64,000 nt of DNA, from NCBI GenBank assembly GCA_965662725.1, contig CBFIIT010000002.1, positions 1-64,000 of the forward strand, read 5' to 3'. The DNA is from UBA8337 sp965662725 (GTDB lineage Bacteria > Pseudomonadota > Alphaproteobacteria > RS24). Of this stretch, positions 41,258 to 49,711 are shown piece by piece. The notes below the pieces were generated by a model, which searched no databases, was not told the DNA's origin, and saw nothing but the letters and a program-made list of their open reading frames with translations. Within the stretch, counting starts at the first letter, position 1. Each line of letters opens with the position of its first letter. The position numbers and the translations under genes are program-made.

Positions 41258-43092
41258 TGGCTGAAATTCGCCGCCTGCCGGAAGAAACGATTAACCGCAT
41301 AGCTGCCGGTGAAGTGGTGGAGCGGCCGGCCAGTGCGGTAAAAGAGCTTGTCGAAAACGCGATTGATGCCGATGCAAGCCAAATTGATGTCAGTCTCGGC
41401 AATGGCGGCAAAAGCCTGATCTTGGTCGAAGATAATGGCCATGGTATGAGCGCGGCGGAATTGTCTCTGGCGATTGAGCGGCATGCGACGTCAAAATTGC
41501 CGGAGGGTGATGGTGGCAATCGGATGTTCCGCATTGCCAGTCTCGGTTTTCGTGGCGAAGCCCTGCCCAGCATTGGTGCGGTGGCGCATCTCAGCCTGAC
41601 CAGCCGCCAAACTGATGGCGACAGCGCCTATCGTATTGGCGTTGATGGCGGCAAAATATCCACCGTGACACCGGCCGCCGGAACCCTTGGCACGCGGGTT
41701 GAGGTGCGCGATTTATTTTATGCGACACCGGCGCGGCTGAAATTTTTGAAATCCGACCGCGCTGAAACGACAGCCGTTGGCGACATATTGAAACGGCTGG
41801 CTATGGCGCATCCGGCCATCGGTTTTTCATTGACCAGTGACGGGCGCAAGAATTTTGCTTATCCGCCGGAGCGCGGCGAAGATGCACAATTAAAACGGCT
41901 GGGGGCGATTTTGGGACGCGACTTTGCCGATAATGCGGTGCCGGTTATGGCTGAGCGCGAGGGGCTAAAGCTGTATGGCTTTGCCGGTTTGCCGACTTTC
42001 AATCATGCGACGGCGCAAAAACAATATCTCGTGGTCAATGGCCGACCGGTACGCGATAAATTATTGAACGGCGCGGTGCGCGGCGCGTATCAAGATTTTC
42101 TGGCCGGCAATCGACATCCGGCTTTGGCCTTATTTATCGATTTGCCGCCGGCCGAATTGGACGTCAATGTGCATCCGGCGAAAACCGAAGTGCGGTTTAA
42201 AGATGCCGGTCTCATTCGCTCGATGATTGTCGGCGGTTTGCGCGCCGCTTTGGCCGAGGCCGGACACCGCGCCTCGACCACGGTTGCCGGTCAAACCATG
42301 GCAGCGTTTCGGCCCGGTGGTGCCGGTGATGCGACGCGGCAGGGCGACTTTGCGGCGCAAAATATCCATGCACAAAACTTTCAAGCACCGATAGACATGC
42401 CGACAAGCGGGATGGCCGAAGCGGCGGCGGAATGGATGTCGACCCCGCAAGCGGAAGCGGCAATGAATGATCCGGCGGCCGGCGCGTCTTTGGCGCATTT
42501 GCCATTGGGGCTGGCGCGGGCGCAATTGCACGAGACTTATGTTCTGGCGCAAACCCATGATGGCTTTGTGATTGTCGACCAACATGCAGCGCATGAGCGA
42601 TTGGTCTATGAGCGGATGAAAGTGCAAATTGCCGCGGCCGGTATTAAGCGGCAAATTTTATTGGTGCCGGAAGTTGCCGAGCTGGAAGAAGACGCCGCTT
42701 TGCTGCTTTTATCGCGCGCCGCTGAATTGGCTGATTTGGGCTTTGTCATTGAGGATTTCGGCCCGGCCCAAGCGGGCCGCAAAGCGGTGATGCTGCGCGA
42801 AGTGCCTGCCATGCTTTATGGCGCGGATTGCAAAGCCATGCTGGCCGATATGGCCGAAGAAATGCGCGAATTGGGCAGCGGTTTGGCGCTGAAAGAAAAG
42901 CTTGAGGAAATCGCCGGCACACTGGCCTGCCATACATCAGTGCGCGCCGGTCGTCGCCTCTCGATAGAAGAGATGAATGCCTTGCTGCGCGATATGGAAA
43001 CAACGCCGAATTCCGGCCAATGCAATCACGGTCGCCCGACTTATGTCGAATTGAAACTGAACGATATTGAGCGGCTGTTTGGGCGGCGATAA
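41257..43092 (+). CDS. mutL: DNA mismatch repair protein MutL (endonuclease type)
   Basis: Couples mismatch recognition by MutS to strand removal; 611 residues. The GHKL ATPase part has AGEVVERPASAVKELVENAIDAD, LVEDNGHGM and FRGEALPSIGAV. A proline/alanine-rich linker (about 345-410) joins the dimerisation domain. VDQHAAHERLVYERM contains the DQHAxxExxxxE metal motif of endonuclease MutL, found in bacteria that lack MutH, and CHTSVRAG and CNHGRP complete the site. It overlaps pgi by one base and ends before a strong terminator. Confidence 0.96.
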   Translation: MAEIRRLPEETINRIAAGEVVERPASAVKELVENAIDADASQIDVSLGNGGKSLILVEDNGHGMSAAELSLAIERHATSKLPEGDGGNRMFRIASLGFRGEALPSIGAVAHLSLTSRQTDGDSAYRIGVDGGKISTVTPAAGTLGTRVEVRDLFYATPARLKFLKSDRAETTAVGDILKRLAMAHPAIGFSLTSDGRKNFAYPPERGEDAQLKRLGAILGRDFADNAVPVMAEREGLKLYGFAGLPTFNHATAQKQYLVVNGRPVRDKLLNGAVRGAYQDFLAGNRHPALALFIDLPPAELDVNVHPAKTEVRFKDAGLIRSMIVGGLRAALAEAGHRASTTVAGQTMAAFRPGGAGDATRQGDFAAQNIHAQNFQAPIDMPTSGMAEAAAEWMSTPQAEAAMNDPAAGASLAHLPLGLARAQLHETYVLAQTHDGFVIVDQHAAHERLVYERMKVQIAAAGIKRQILLVPEVAELEEDAALLLLSRAAELADLGFVIEDFGPAQAGRKAVMLREVPAMLYGADCKAMLADMAEEMRELGSGLALKEKLEEIAGTLACHTSVRAGRRLSIEEMNALLRDMETTPNSGQCNHGRPTYVELKLNDIERLFGRR

Positions 43093-43110
43093 GCCGAATT
43101 GAAGCAATAA

Positions 43111-43149
43111 AAAACCCCGCCATCTTTTGAATGGCGGGGCTGTTATTTA
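43111..43149. terminator. Bidirectional terminator between mutL and the acyl-CoA dehydrogenase gene
   Basis: CCCCGCCAT (43115-43123) and ATGGCGGGG (43131-43139) form a perfect nine-pair stem with loop CTTTTGA. A-rich bases lie on the left and a T-rich tail (CTGTTATTT) on the right, so it serves both convergent genes. Confidence 0.9.
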
Positions 43150-43163
43150 AACAATGTCGAGCT

Positions 43164-44432
43164 TTATGAGCGCGGCACATCCAATGTTTTCAACTCATCT
43201 GAACCGGCCTGTGACAGGTCGGCATATTTTTTCATTTCCAGACGGGCAATGGTGCGGTTATGCACTTCATCCGGGCCATCGGCCAGACGCAATGTGCGGA
43301 TACCGGCATACATTTTTGCCAGACCGAAATCGGTTGTGACACCGCCGCCACCATGCGCCTGAATGGCGTCATCAATGACTTGCAGCGCGATGCGCGGACC
43401 GGCAACCTTAATTTGCGCAATCTCACTTTTCGCAACCTTATTACCGACCGTATCCATCATATAAGCGGCTTTCATGGTCAAAAGGCGGGTCATTTCAATA
43501 TTGGTACGCGCTTCAGCAATGCGCTGTTCCCAGACGCTTTGGTCAGCAACGCGCTTACCGAAAGCGGTCCGCGTCAAGAGACGCGAGCACATTTTCTCAA
43601 GCGCACGTTCTGCAACACCAATGGTCCGCATGCAGTGGTGAATACGGCCAGGGCCAAGGCGGCCTTGCGCAATCTCAAAGCCACGGCCTTCGCCAAGCAA
43701 CAGATTTTCAACCGGCACACGCACATCTTTCAGCACCACTTCGGCATGGCCATGTGGCGCATCATCATAACCAAACACCGGCAGCATGCGCACAACTTCA
43801 ATGCCCGGGGCATCAAGCGGCACCAAAACCTGGCTTTGCTGTTGGTGGCGTGGGGCTTCCGGATTGGTTTTGCCCATTACAATGGCGATTTTACAGCGCG
43901 GGTCACCAACACCTGACGACCACCATTTGCGGCCATTAATGACATATTCATCGCCATCGCGCTCAATGCTGGTTTCAATATTCGTTGCATCGGAAGAAGC
44001 GACAGCCGGCTCGGTCATCAAAAACGCTGAGCGGATTTCACCGTTCAGCAGCGGCACCATATATTCTTCTTTATGGCGATCATTGCCGTAGCGTTCCAGC
44101 ACTTCCATATTGCCGGTATCGGGGGCGGAGCAGTTAAACACTTCCGACGCAAAGCCGACGCGGCCCATAATTTCGCAAAGCGGGGCATATTCGACATTGC
44201 TCAGACCGAAACCGCGTTCGCTTTCCGGCAGGAACAAATTCCACAGGCCTTCGGCTTTGGCTTTGTCTTTCAGCTCTTCCAAAATCGGAACCACTTGCCA
44301 TGGATTGCCATCGGCCCGGAAAGCGTCCATTTGCTCGTGATAGGTGCTTTCGTTCGGATAAATATGCGCATCCATGAATGCCTCAACGCGGGCAATCAAT
44401 TCCTTGGTGCGATCATTATGTTCAAAAATCAT
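43164..44432 (-). CDS. Acyl-CoA dehydrogenase (ACAD10/11-like)
   Basis: FAD-dependent dehydrogenase of 422 residues. FLMTEPAVASSDATNIE is the FAD/substrate signature, INGRKWWSSGVGDPRCKIAIVMG follows, GRLGPGRIHHCMRTIGVAERALE is in the C-terminal helical domain, and QAHGGGGVTTDFGLAKMYAGIRTLRLADGPDEVH holds the catalytic region. NCSAPDTGNMEVLERYG is typical of the ACAD10/11 branch, whose bacterial members act with an aminoglycoside phosphotransferase-like kinase in 4-hydroxyacyl-CoA breakdown. Such a kinase is encoded at 47248. GGGAGAG precedes the ATG at 44432 by five bases. Confidence 0.92.
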   Translation of the reverse strand: MIFEHNDRTKELIARVEAFMDAHIYPNESTYHEQMDAFRADGNPWQVVPILEELKDKAKAEGLWNLFLPESERGFGLSNVEYAPLCEIMGRVGFASEVFNCSAPDTGNMEVLERYGNDRHKEEYMVPLLNGEIRSAFLMTEPAVASSDATNIETSIERDGDEYVINGRKWWSSGVGDPRCKIAIVMGKTNPEAPRHQQQSQVLVPLDAPGIEVVRMLPVFGYDDAPHGHAEVVLKDVRVPVENLLLGEGRGFEIAQGRLGPGRIHHCMRTIGVAERALEKMCSRLLTRTAFGKRVADQSVWEQRIAEARTNIEMTRLLTMKAAYMMDTVGNKVAKSEIAQIKVAGPRIALQVIDDAIQAHGGGGVTTDFGLAKMYAGIRTLRLADGPDEVHNRTIARLEMKKYADLSQAGSDELKTLDVPRS

Positions 44433-44506
44433 TTTGCTCTCCCTTTAGCTTGCGGAAATCCTAGGGAAAGCAAGCGGCAGTGCCAAGCAAAAAAACAGCT
44501 ATGCGA

Positions 44507-44959
44507 TTAACCATTTCGCCGCAGGGCAAAAAAACCTTTCAGCAGGTCGGCACATTCGCTTTCGCGCAAGCCGCCGATAATTTCCGGCTTGTGATGGCAG
44601 GTTTTTTGGTCAAACAGCGCAATGCCATTATCCACCGCGCCGCCTTTAATATCCGTTGCGCCATAAAACAGCTTTTCCAGTCGCGCCTCGGCAATGGCAC
44701 CGGCGCACATCGGGCACGGCTCCAGCGTCACATACAGGCTGCACCCGACAAGTCGCTCATTGCCTAACTTTTCGCAAGCGGCGCGTATGGCAAGAATTTC
44801 GGCATGCGCTGTCGGGTCTTTCAATTCGCGCATTTGATTATGCGCGCGCGCCAAAATATCGCCTTCTTGGCTGACAATAAGCGCGCCGACAGGCACCTCA
44901 CCGGCAGCTTGCGCGGCATGCGCCTCGTCTAAAGCCATTTGCATAAAATCTTCGCTCAT
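44507..44959 (-). CDS. tadA: tRNA-specific adenosine deaminase
   Basis: Converts A34 of tRNA-Arg to inosine; about 150 residues. TAHAEILAIRAA has the zinc histidine and catalytic glutamate (HAE), and TLEPCPMCAGAIAEARL has the PCxxC zinc cysteines. VYGATDIKGG-like sequence (FYGATDIKGGAVDN) is normal for the family. ATG 44959 (MSEDFMQMALDEA) is chosen from homology; the frame extends to 45184 but that part lies antisense to rluB. It is divergent from rluB. Confidence 0.93.
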   Translation of the reverse strand: MSEDFMQMALDEAHAAQAAGEVPVGALIVSQEGDILARAHNQMRELKDPTAHAEILAIRAACEKLGNERLVGCSLYVTLEPCPMCAGAIAEARLEKLFYGATDIKGGAVDNGIALFDQKTCHHKPEIIGGLRESECADLLKGFFALRRNG

Positions 44960-45019
44960 GGTCGCAACACTAGCATGGCAGGCGCGGCGCGTGCTACAGC
45001 AAGGCAGAGAAAGAGACAT

Positions 45020-46075
45020 ATGGAAAAAACTTCTGACTTTGAGGGCGACCGTATCGCCAAAGTTCTGGCTCGCGCCGGTATTTGTTCGCGCCGTGATGCG
45101 GAGCGGATGATTGCCGATGGGCGGGTTGCGGTGAATGGACGTCGGCTGGATACGCCGGCGCTGAATGTGAAACCGAGCGACCATATCACTGTTGACGGCA
45201 AGCCGGTCGGTGAACCGGATCCACCTCGGCTATGGCGCTATCATAAACCTGCCGGTCTGGTGACTACCAATCGCGACCCGCAAGGCCGCGACACGGTATT
45301 TCAAAAATTACCGGCCAGCCTGCCGCGGGTAAATGCCGTCGGGCGGTTGGATATCAATACGGAAGGGCTGCTGCTCTTGACCAATGATGGCGGCATGAAA
45401 CGGTTTCTCGAATTGCCCAGCACCGGTTGGTTGCGCCGCTATCGGGTGCGCGCTTTCGGTAAGGCTGATGAAGCGCGGCTGGCGGCGTTAAAAAAAGGCA
45501 TTGAGATTGACGGGGTTCAATATCGCTCGATTGATGCGCATTTGGAACGCGTGCAGGGCGGCAATGTTTGGCTGACCATGGCGTTGCGTGAAGGCAAAAA
45601 CCGCGAGATTAAAAAAGTTTTGGAAGCGCTGGATTTGAAAGTGAACCGGCTTATCCGGCTCAGCTTTGGGCCGTTTCAATTGGGGCAATTGGAGAGCGGC
45701 ACAGTCGAGGAAGTGCCGCGCCGTGTCTTGCGCCAACAATTGGGTAAAAACTGGCAGGCGATTACTGAGGGCACTATTCCTAAAGGTGATGGTCCTAAAG
45801 GTGATGGTCCTAGAAATGATGCGCCCATGGATGATGGCCCGAAAAACAGCCGTAAAGACAGTCGCAAAGACAGTCGTAAAAACAGTCGCAAAGATAATGA
45901 CCGGAAGCGCGGTAAGCCCGGAGACATAAAGTCCAGAGACACAAAACCCAGAGACGCAAAACCCAGAGACGCAAAGCCGACAGACGCAAAACGGCGAAGC
46001 GATAAGCCGCGAAGTCAAAAGCCGCGCGCGCATAAGCTGAGAGGCAAAGGGACCCATGCGTCTGATAAGCGGTGA
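45020..46075 (+). CDS. rluB: 23S rRNA pseudouridine synthase (RluB-type) with long basic tail
   Basis: Modifies a uridine of 23S rRNA, probably near position 2605; 351 residues. The S4 RNA-binding domain (about 12-60) has KVLARAGICSRRDAERMIADGRV, and the catalytic domain has GRLDINTEGLLLLTNDG with the active Asp and KNREIKKVLEALDLKVNRL. The last 100 residues are a disordered, highly charged tail with repeated KDSRKDSRKNSRK- and RDAKPRDAKP-type units encoded by tandem DNA repeats near 45780-46000. ATG 45020 follows GAGAAAGAGA. The coding end overlaps rsmD by 20 bases. Confidence 0.93.
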   Translation: MEKTSDFEGDRIAKVLARAGICSRRDAERMIADGRVAVNGRRLDTPALNVKPSDHITVDGKPVGEPDPPRLWRYHKPAGLVTTNRDPQGRDTVFQKLPASLPRVNAVGRLDINTEGLLLLTNDGGMKRFLELPSTGWLRRYRVRAFGKADEARLAALKKGIEIDGVQYRSIDAHLERVQGGNVWLTMALREGKNREIKKVLEALDLKVNRLIRLSFGPFQLGQLESGTVEEVPRRVLRQQLGKNWQAITEGTIPKGDGPKGDGPRNDAPMDDGPKNSRKDSRKDSRKNSRKDNDRKRGKPGDIKSRDTKPRDAKPRDAKPTDAKRRSDKPRSQKPRAHKLRGKGTHASDKR

Positions 46076-46604
46076 GTGGGGCGGCACGCGTTTGGTTGCA
46101 CCAAAGGGGCGCGGCACACGCCCGACCACAGACCGCAATCGCGAAGCGCTTTTTTCCATGCTGGCGGCGCGGCTTGATTTTGAGGGCTTGCGTGTTTTGG
46201 ATGGATTTGCCGGTTCCGGCGCATTGGGCCTTGAAGCATTGTCGCGCGGCGCAGCGCATTGCGCATTTATTGAAAATGATTCTGCTGCCTGGGCGGTGAT
46301 AAAGCAAAATATTTCCAGCTGTCGCGCCGATGCGCAAGCGCAGCTTATCCGCCGCGATATTCGAAAAGTGGATTTCAAAGCTGATTTCAGCGCCACGCCG
46401 TTTGACCTGGTGCTGCTTGACCCGCCTTATGGCAAAGGCTTGGCAGAAGCGGTGTTGCCGCGCTTGCGCGATGCGCTGGCCGCACATGCGCTTTTGGTTG
46501 TCGAAGAAGACAAGCGCACGGCATTTTCCTTGCCGCCGCATTTTGCCGAAATTGAGCGGCGGATAAAAGGTGATACGCAATTGCTATTTCTTACGCCCGC
46601 GTGA
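46056..46604 (+). CDS. rsmD: 16S rRNA (guanine-966 N2)-methyltransferase
   Basis: SAM-dependent methyltransferase of 182 residues acting on 16S rRNA. MRLISGEWGGTRLVAPKG and RPTTDRNREALFSML start the protein, LDGFAGSGALGLEALSRGA binds SAM, and LVLLDPPYGKGLA carries the catalytic DPPY. It overlaps the rluB tail by 20 bases in another frame, so the two rRNA-modifying enzymes are co-translated. Confidence 0.94.
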   Translation: MRLISGEWGGTRLVAPKGRGTRPTTDRNREALFSMLAARLDFEGLRVLDGFAGSGALGLEALSRGAAHCAFIENDSAAWAVIKQNISSCRADAQAQLIRRDIRKVDFKADFSATPFDLVLLDPPYGKGLAEAVLPRLRDALAAHALLVVEEDKRTAFSLPPHFAEIERRIKGDTQLLFLTPA

Positions 46605-46653
46605 TAGCGTTTTAGCCCACAAGGTGAAGCCCAATAAAAAGAAGGAATATGCG

Positions 46654-47061
46654 ATGCCGTTTGATAAAGGCAAATTTGTCACCGACTTCATTGATCGCGG
46701 AATGCAAGAAGCGCAAGCCGAATTGCTGGCTGACAATCAAGTGGGCTTGCTGGGGCAATTGGCTGAGAAGCAGAATATTGCTGGACTGCAAGAAAAATTC
46801 ACGGTTGAACGCCGCTTGTTGGACAAAAAAATCTCTGATGCCGCGGACATAATGCGCCGCGAGGTGAATGATCAAACGCAAAAAACCCGCCTGCTGATTG
46901 ACGATGTGCAAACCGATGTGCGCAAAACTGAAGCGCGTTTGGAAGGCGTGGTGAAAAGTGGCTTTTCCATGGTTAATTCAAAGTTCAACGTTTTGACAAT
47001 ATCCAACACCGTCGTCGTATTGGCAGTGATTTTCTTTATGTATTTCCTGATGCAGGGGTAA
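46654..47061 (+). CDS. Coiled-coil, C-terminally membrane-anchored protein (DUF1640/CCDC90-like)
   Basis: A 135-residue protein of unknown function. It begins DKGKFVTDFIDRGMQEAQAELLA, which resembles the amphipathic start of DUF1640/CCDC90 proteins, continues as a charged coiled coil (residues about 45-108) and ends in a hydrophobic helix (ISNTVVVLAVIFFMYFLM) with only two residues after it, a tail-anchor layout. GAAGGAA at 46641-46647 serves ATG 46654. CCDC90 relatives are partners of membrane channels in mitochondria; a similar role in bacteria is not established. It is on the same strand as rsmD. Confidence 0.7.
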   Translation: MPFDKGKFVTDFIDRGMQEAQAELLADNQVGLLGQLAEKQNIAGLQEKFTVERRLLDKKISDAADIMRREVNDQTQKTRLLIDDVQTDVRKTEARLEGVVKSGFSMVNSKFNVLTISNTVVVLAVIFFMYFLMQG

Positions 47062-47073
47062 AAACGCGGCTGC

Positions 47074-47255
47074 GCCTAGCCCTTATACCGGCCGACTCAC
47101 CGCCTTTTGCCGGCTCGCTGGCGGCTCGCTGGCGGAAAGCGCACCGTGTTTGCCCATAGGGCAAACGGGTGCTTATACCGGCCGACTCACCGCCTTTTGC
47201 CGGCTCGCTGGCGGAAAGCGGGCTGGGGCAGCGAAGCTGCCTAGCCCTTATACCG
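47074..47255. repeat. Repeat-hairpin-repeat element between 17-base direct repeats
   Basis: A 49-base unit starting CTTATACCGGCCGACTCACC occurs at 47082-47141 (with an internal 11-base tandem duplication, CTCGCTGGCGG) and, exactly, at 47172-47220. Between the copies lies a stem-loop, GCACC-GT-GTTTGCCC-ATA-GGGCAAAC-G-GGTGC (47141-47172), whose ends touch both copies. The outer sequence GCCTAGCCCTTATACCG occurs at 47074-47090 and 47239-47255; the second overlaps the last codons of the APH-type kinase gene. Origin is unknown; it may be a small duplicated element or a palindromic repeat family member, and the hairpin might act as a terminator. No ORF is involved. Confidence 0.75.
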
Positions 47256-48324
47256 CCCCTGCCTTGAGCGCGTATTCCCAGCCCATATCGGATAGCGGTT
47301 TGACGCGGTCTTCCATAGCGGCGGCATGCGCGTTTGAGGCCGTGCCATCGCGCACACGCCCGACAATGCCCTGCAAAATACCGGCCAGACGGAACATGTT
47401 ATAGGCGATGTAATAATCCATATTCTCAATGCCATCGCGGCCCGTATGCGCGCAATAAAGCCGCGTATATTCTTCCGCATCGGGAATATTGGCGGCAGCG
47501 AAATCAATATCTTTCAACGTATTGGTGCTGCCCGCATCGTTGGGCATATACCATTGCATCAAGTGATAGGTGAAGTCGCCCAAAGGGTGTCCCAAAGTTG
47601 ATAATTCCCAGTCGAGAACAGCCGCCACTTGCGGCTTATCGGCATGCAGCACCATATTATCGAGGCGATAATCACCATGCACAATCGACACTTCATCACT
47701 GCCCGGAATATTATTCGGCAGCCAGTCAATCAGCTTGTTCATGCTGGTAATTTCTTGCGTTTCCGACAATTGATATTGCTTGGTCCAACGCGAAATTTGA
47801 CGGGCGAAATAATCGCCGGGCTTGCCGAAATCATTCAGCCCGATGGCGCTGTAATCCGTATTGTGCAAATCGGCCAGCGTTTTAATCTTCGCTTCAAAAA
47901 TTGCGCGGCGGCCTTCGGTCGGAATATCCGGCAAATTCGGGTCCCATAAAATGCGTCCCTCGACCATATCCATAATATAGAAAATCGTGCCGACAATGCT
48001 CTCATCTTCGCACAAGCAATAAGTGCGCGGCACCGGAAAACCGGTCGAACCGAGCGCGGTGATGACCTTATATTCGCGGTCCACTGCATGCGCTGAGGGC
48101 AGCAATTTGCCGGGCGGTTTACGGCGCATCACATATCTTTTATTCGGCGTTACCAGCTGGTAGGTCGGGTTGGATTGGCCGCCTTTAAATTGGCGCACTT
48201 CCAACGGCCCTTCAAAGCCCTCAACATGGGCGGCCATATAATCTTCGAGATTTTTCTCATCGAATTTATGCGTATCGGCAACATCTTTTGTGCCGCCAAA
48301 TTTTTCGACGCCTTCATCCTGCAT
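47248..48324 (-). CDS. APH-family kinase, ACAD10/11-associated type
   Basis: Aminoglycoside phosphotransferase-fold protein of 358 residues. IVHGDYRLDNMVLH is the catalytic loop (HGDxxxxN), and VAAVLDWELSTLGHPLGDFTYHLMQWYMP carries the metal-binding Asp. FKGGQSNPTYQLV and YVMRRKPPGKLLPSAHAVDREYKVI form the ATP-binding lobe. This variety phosphorylates hydroxyacyl-CoA compounds rather than antibiotics in known cases, working with an ACAD10/11-like dehydrogenase, here at 43164. The TTG start to 48339 is rejected in favour of ATG 48324, which has GAGGGAG upstream. Its 3' end overlaps the repeat element. Confidence 0.88.
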   Translation of the reverse strand: MQDEGVEKFGGTKDVADTHKFDEKNLEDYMAAHVEGFEGPLEVRQFKGGQSNPTYQLVTPNKRYVMRRKPPGKLLPSAHAVDREYKVITALGSTGFPVPRTYCLCEDESIVGTIFYIMDMVEGRILWDPNLPDIPTEGRRAIFEAKIKTLADLHNTDYSAIGLNDFGKPGDYFARQISRWTKQYQLSETQEITSMNKLIDWLPNNIPGSDEVSIVHGDYRLDNMVLHADKPQVAAVLDWELSTLGHPLGDFTYHLMQWYMPNDAGSTNTLKDIDFAAANIPDAEEYTRLYCAHTGRDGIENMDYYIAYNMFRLAGILQGIVGRVRDGTASNAHAAAMEDRVKPLSDMGWEYALKAGAV

Positions 48325-48335
48325 TTTTTTCTCCC

Positions 48336-49637
48336 TCAACGCTGTTCGCGCGCAATCTCCCTATAGCCGATATCACGGCGGCAAAACCCTTGCGGCCAGT
48401 CAATCGCATCAATGCCAGCATAAGCCTTCGCCTGCGCTTGTGCCACTGTTTTGCCACGCGCCGTGACATTCAATACACGCCCGCCAATGGCCGTAATCGT
48501 GCCATCTTCGGCCCGCGCCGTGCCGGCATGAAACACCACGGTCTCGCTATCAACCTTATCCAAATTACCGATGAGCGTGCCTTTATCATAGGCGGCGGGA
48601 TAACCGTTCGCTGCCATCACCACCGTAATGGCGGTTTCATCATGCCAGTCCAGCGTCATATCTTTTACCGAACCGGAGGCGGCTGCTTTCAAAGCCGGCA
48701 CAATATCTGACTTCAAACGGGTCATCAGCACTTGGCATTCAGGGTCGCCGAAACGGGCATTATATTCGACCAGTTTCGGGCCTTCCGGCGTCAGCATCAG
48801 CCCTGCATACAGCACGCCGCGATAAGGCGCGCCGCGCCGCTTCATTGCCGTCAAAGTCGGCATGATAATTTTTTCCATGGTCTCGTCAATCAGCCGGTCG
48901 GTCATAATTGACGCCGGTGAATAAGCCCCCATGCCACCCGTATTGGGGCCGGTATCGCCATCGCCGACACGCTTATGGTCTTGCGCGGTTGCCAGCGGCA
49001 GCGCGTTTTCGCCGTCACATAAAACGAAGAAGCTGGCTTCCTCGCCGGTCATAAACTCTTCAATCACCAATTCGGCACCGGCCTCGCCAAATGCGCCATC
49101 GAAAATATCTTCAACCGCGTCACGCGCGGTCTCTATGTCTTCGGCAATAATCACACCCTTACCGGCGGCCAGCCCGTCGGCTTTCACGACAATCGGCGCA
49201 GCCCCTTTGGCAATCGGCAGCGTGTCCAGATATTCGAGCGCGGCGCAGGCATTGTCGAAACGACCATAAGCAGCGGTCGGAATATCCGCCTCGGCGCACA
49301 TATCTTTAGTATAGCCTTTTGAGCCCTCCAGCTTGGCGGCTTCTGCACCCGGCCCGAAAGCGGCAATATTGGCGGCGGTTAAATCATCGGCCAATCCGGC
49401 AACCAAAGGCGCTTCCGGCCCGATAACCACCAGGCCAATCGCCTTGTCTTGGCAAAATTCAATTACCGCCGCATGGTCGCCCATATCCAGAGCAATATTT
49501 TCAGCCAAATCGGCCATGCCGCCATTGCCCGGTGCGCAATATAAAGTGCCGAGAACGGGGCTTTGGGCAATTTTCCAAGCCAGCGCATGTTCGCGGCCGC
49601 CCGACCCCAATACCAAAATGTTTTGTTTTTCACTCAT
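48336..49637 (-). CDS. purD: Phosphoribosylamine-glycine ligase
   Basis: Second step of purine biosynthesis, joining phosphoribosylamine and glycine; 433 residues of the ATP-grasp fold. ILVLGSGGREHALAWKIAQSP is the N-terminal motif, VKADGLAAGKGVIIAED the ATP-binding loop, and RFGDPECQVLMTRL the conserved catalytic motif. It ends 12 bases before the APH-type kinase start on the same strand and is divergent from xseA, as in many alphaproteobacteria. Confidence 0.97.
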   Translation of the reverse strand: MSEKQNILVLGSGGREHALAWKIAQSPVLGTLYCAPGNGGMADLAENIALDMGDHAAVIEFCQDKAIGLVVIGPEAPLVAGLADDLTAANIAAFGPGAEAAKLEGSKGYTKDMCAEADIPTAAYGRFDNACAALEYLDTLPIAKGAAPIVVKADGLAAGKGVIIAEDIETARDAVEDIFDGAFGEAGAELVIEEFMTGEEASFFVLCDGENALPLATAQDHKRVGDGDTGPNTGGMGAYSPASIMTDRLIDETMEKIIMPTLTAMKRRGAPYRGVLYAGLMLTPEGPKLVEYNARFGDPECQVLMTRLKSDIVPALKAAASGSVKDMTLDWHDETAITVVMAANGYPAAYDKGTLIGNLDKVDSETVVFHAGTARAEDGTITAIGGRVLNVTARGKTVAQAQAKAYAGIDAIDWPQGFCRRDIGYREIAREQR

Positions 49638-49711
49638 AATCTTTGTCTCTTATGAAAACCGTGCGAAGATAGCCGAGATTCATATCACAGTAACGGGCTA
49701 AGCGGAAAACG

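Noticed and set aside
45780..46010. Possible CRISPR-like array from short repeated units
   Set aside because: The units are in-frame coding repeats of the RluB tail, of unequal length, without unique spacers or cas genes.
45488..46396. 302-codon minus-strand frame over the rluB tail and rsmD
   Set aside because: It is antisense to two well-supported genes; its long FATVF/SGFCVSG repeats are the reverse of the rluB tail repeats.
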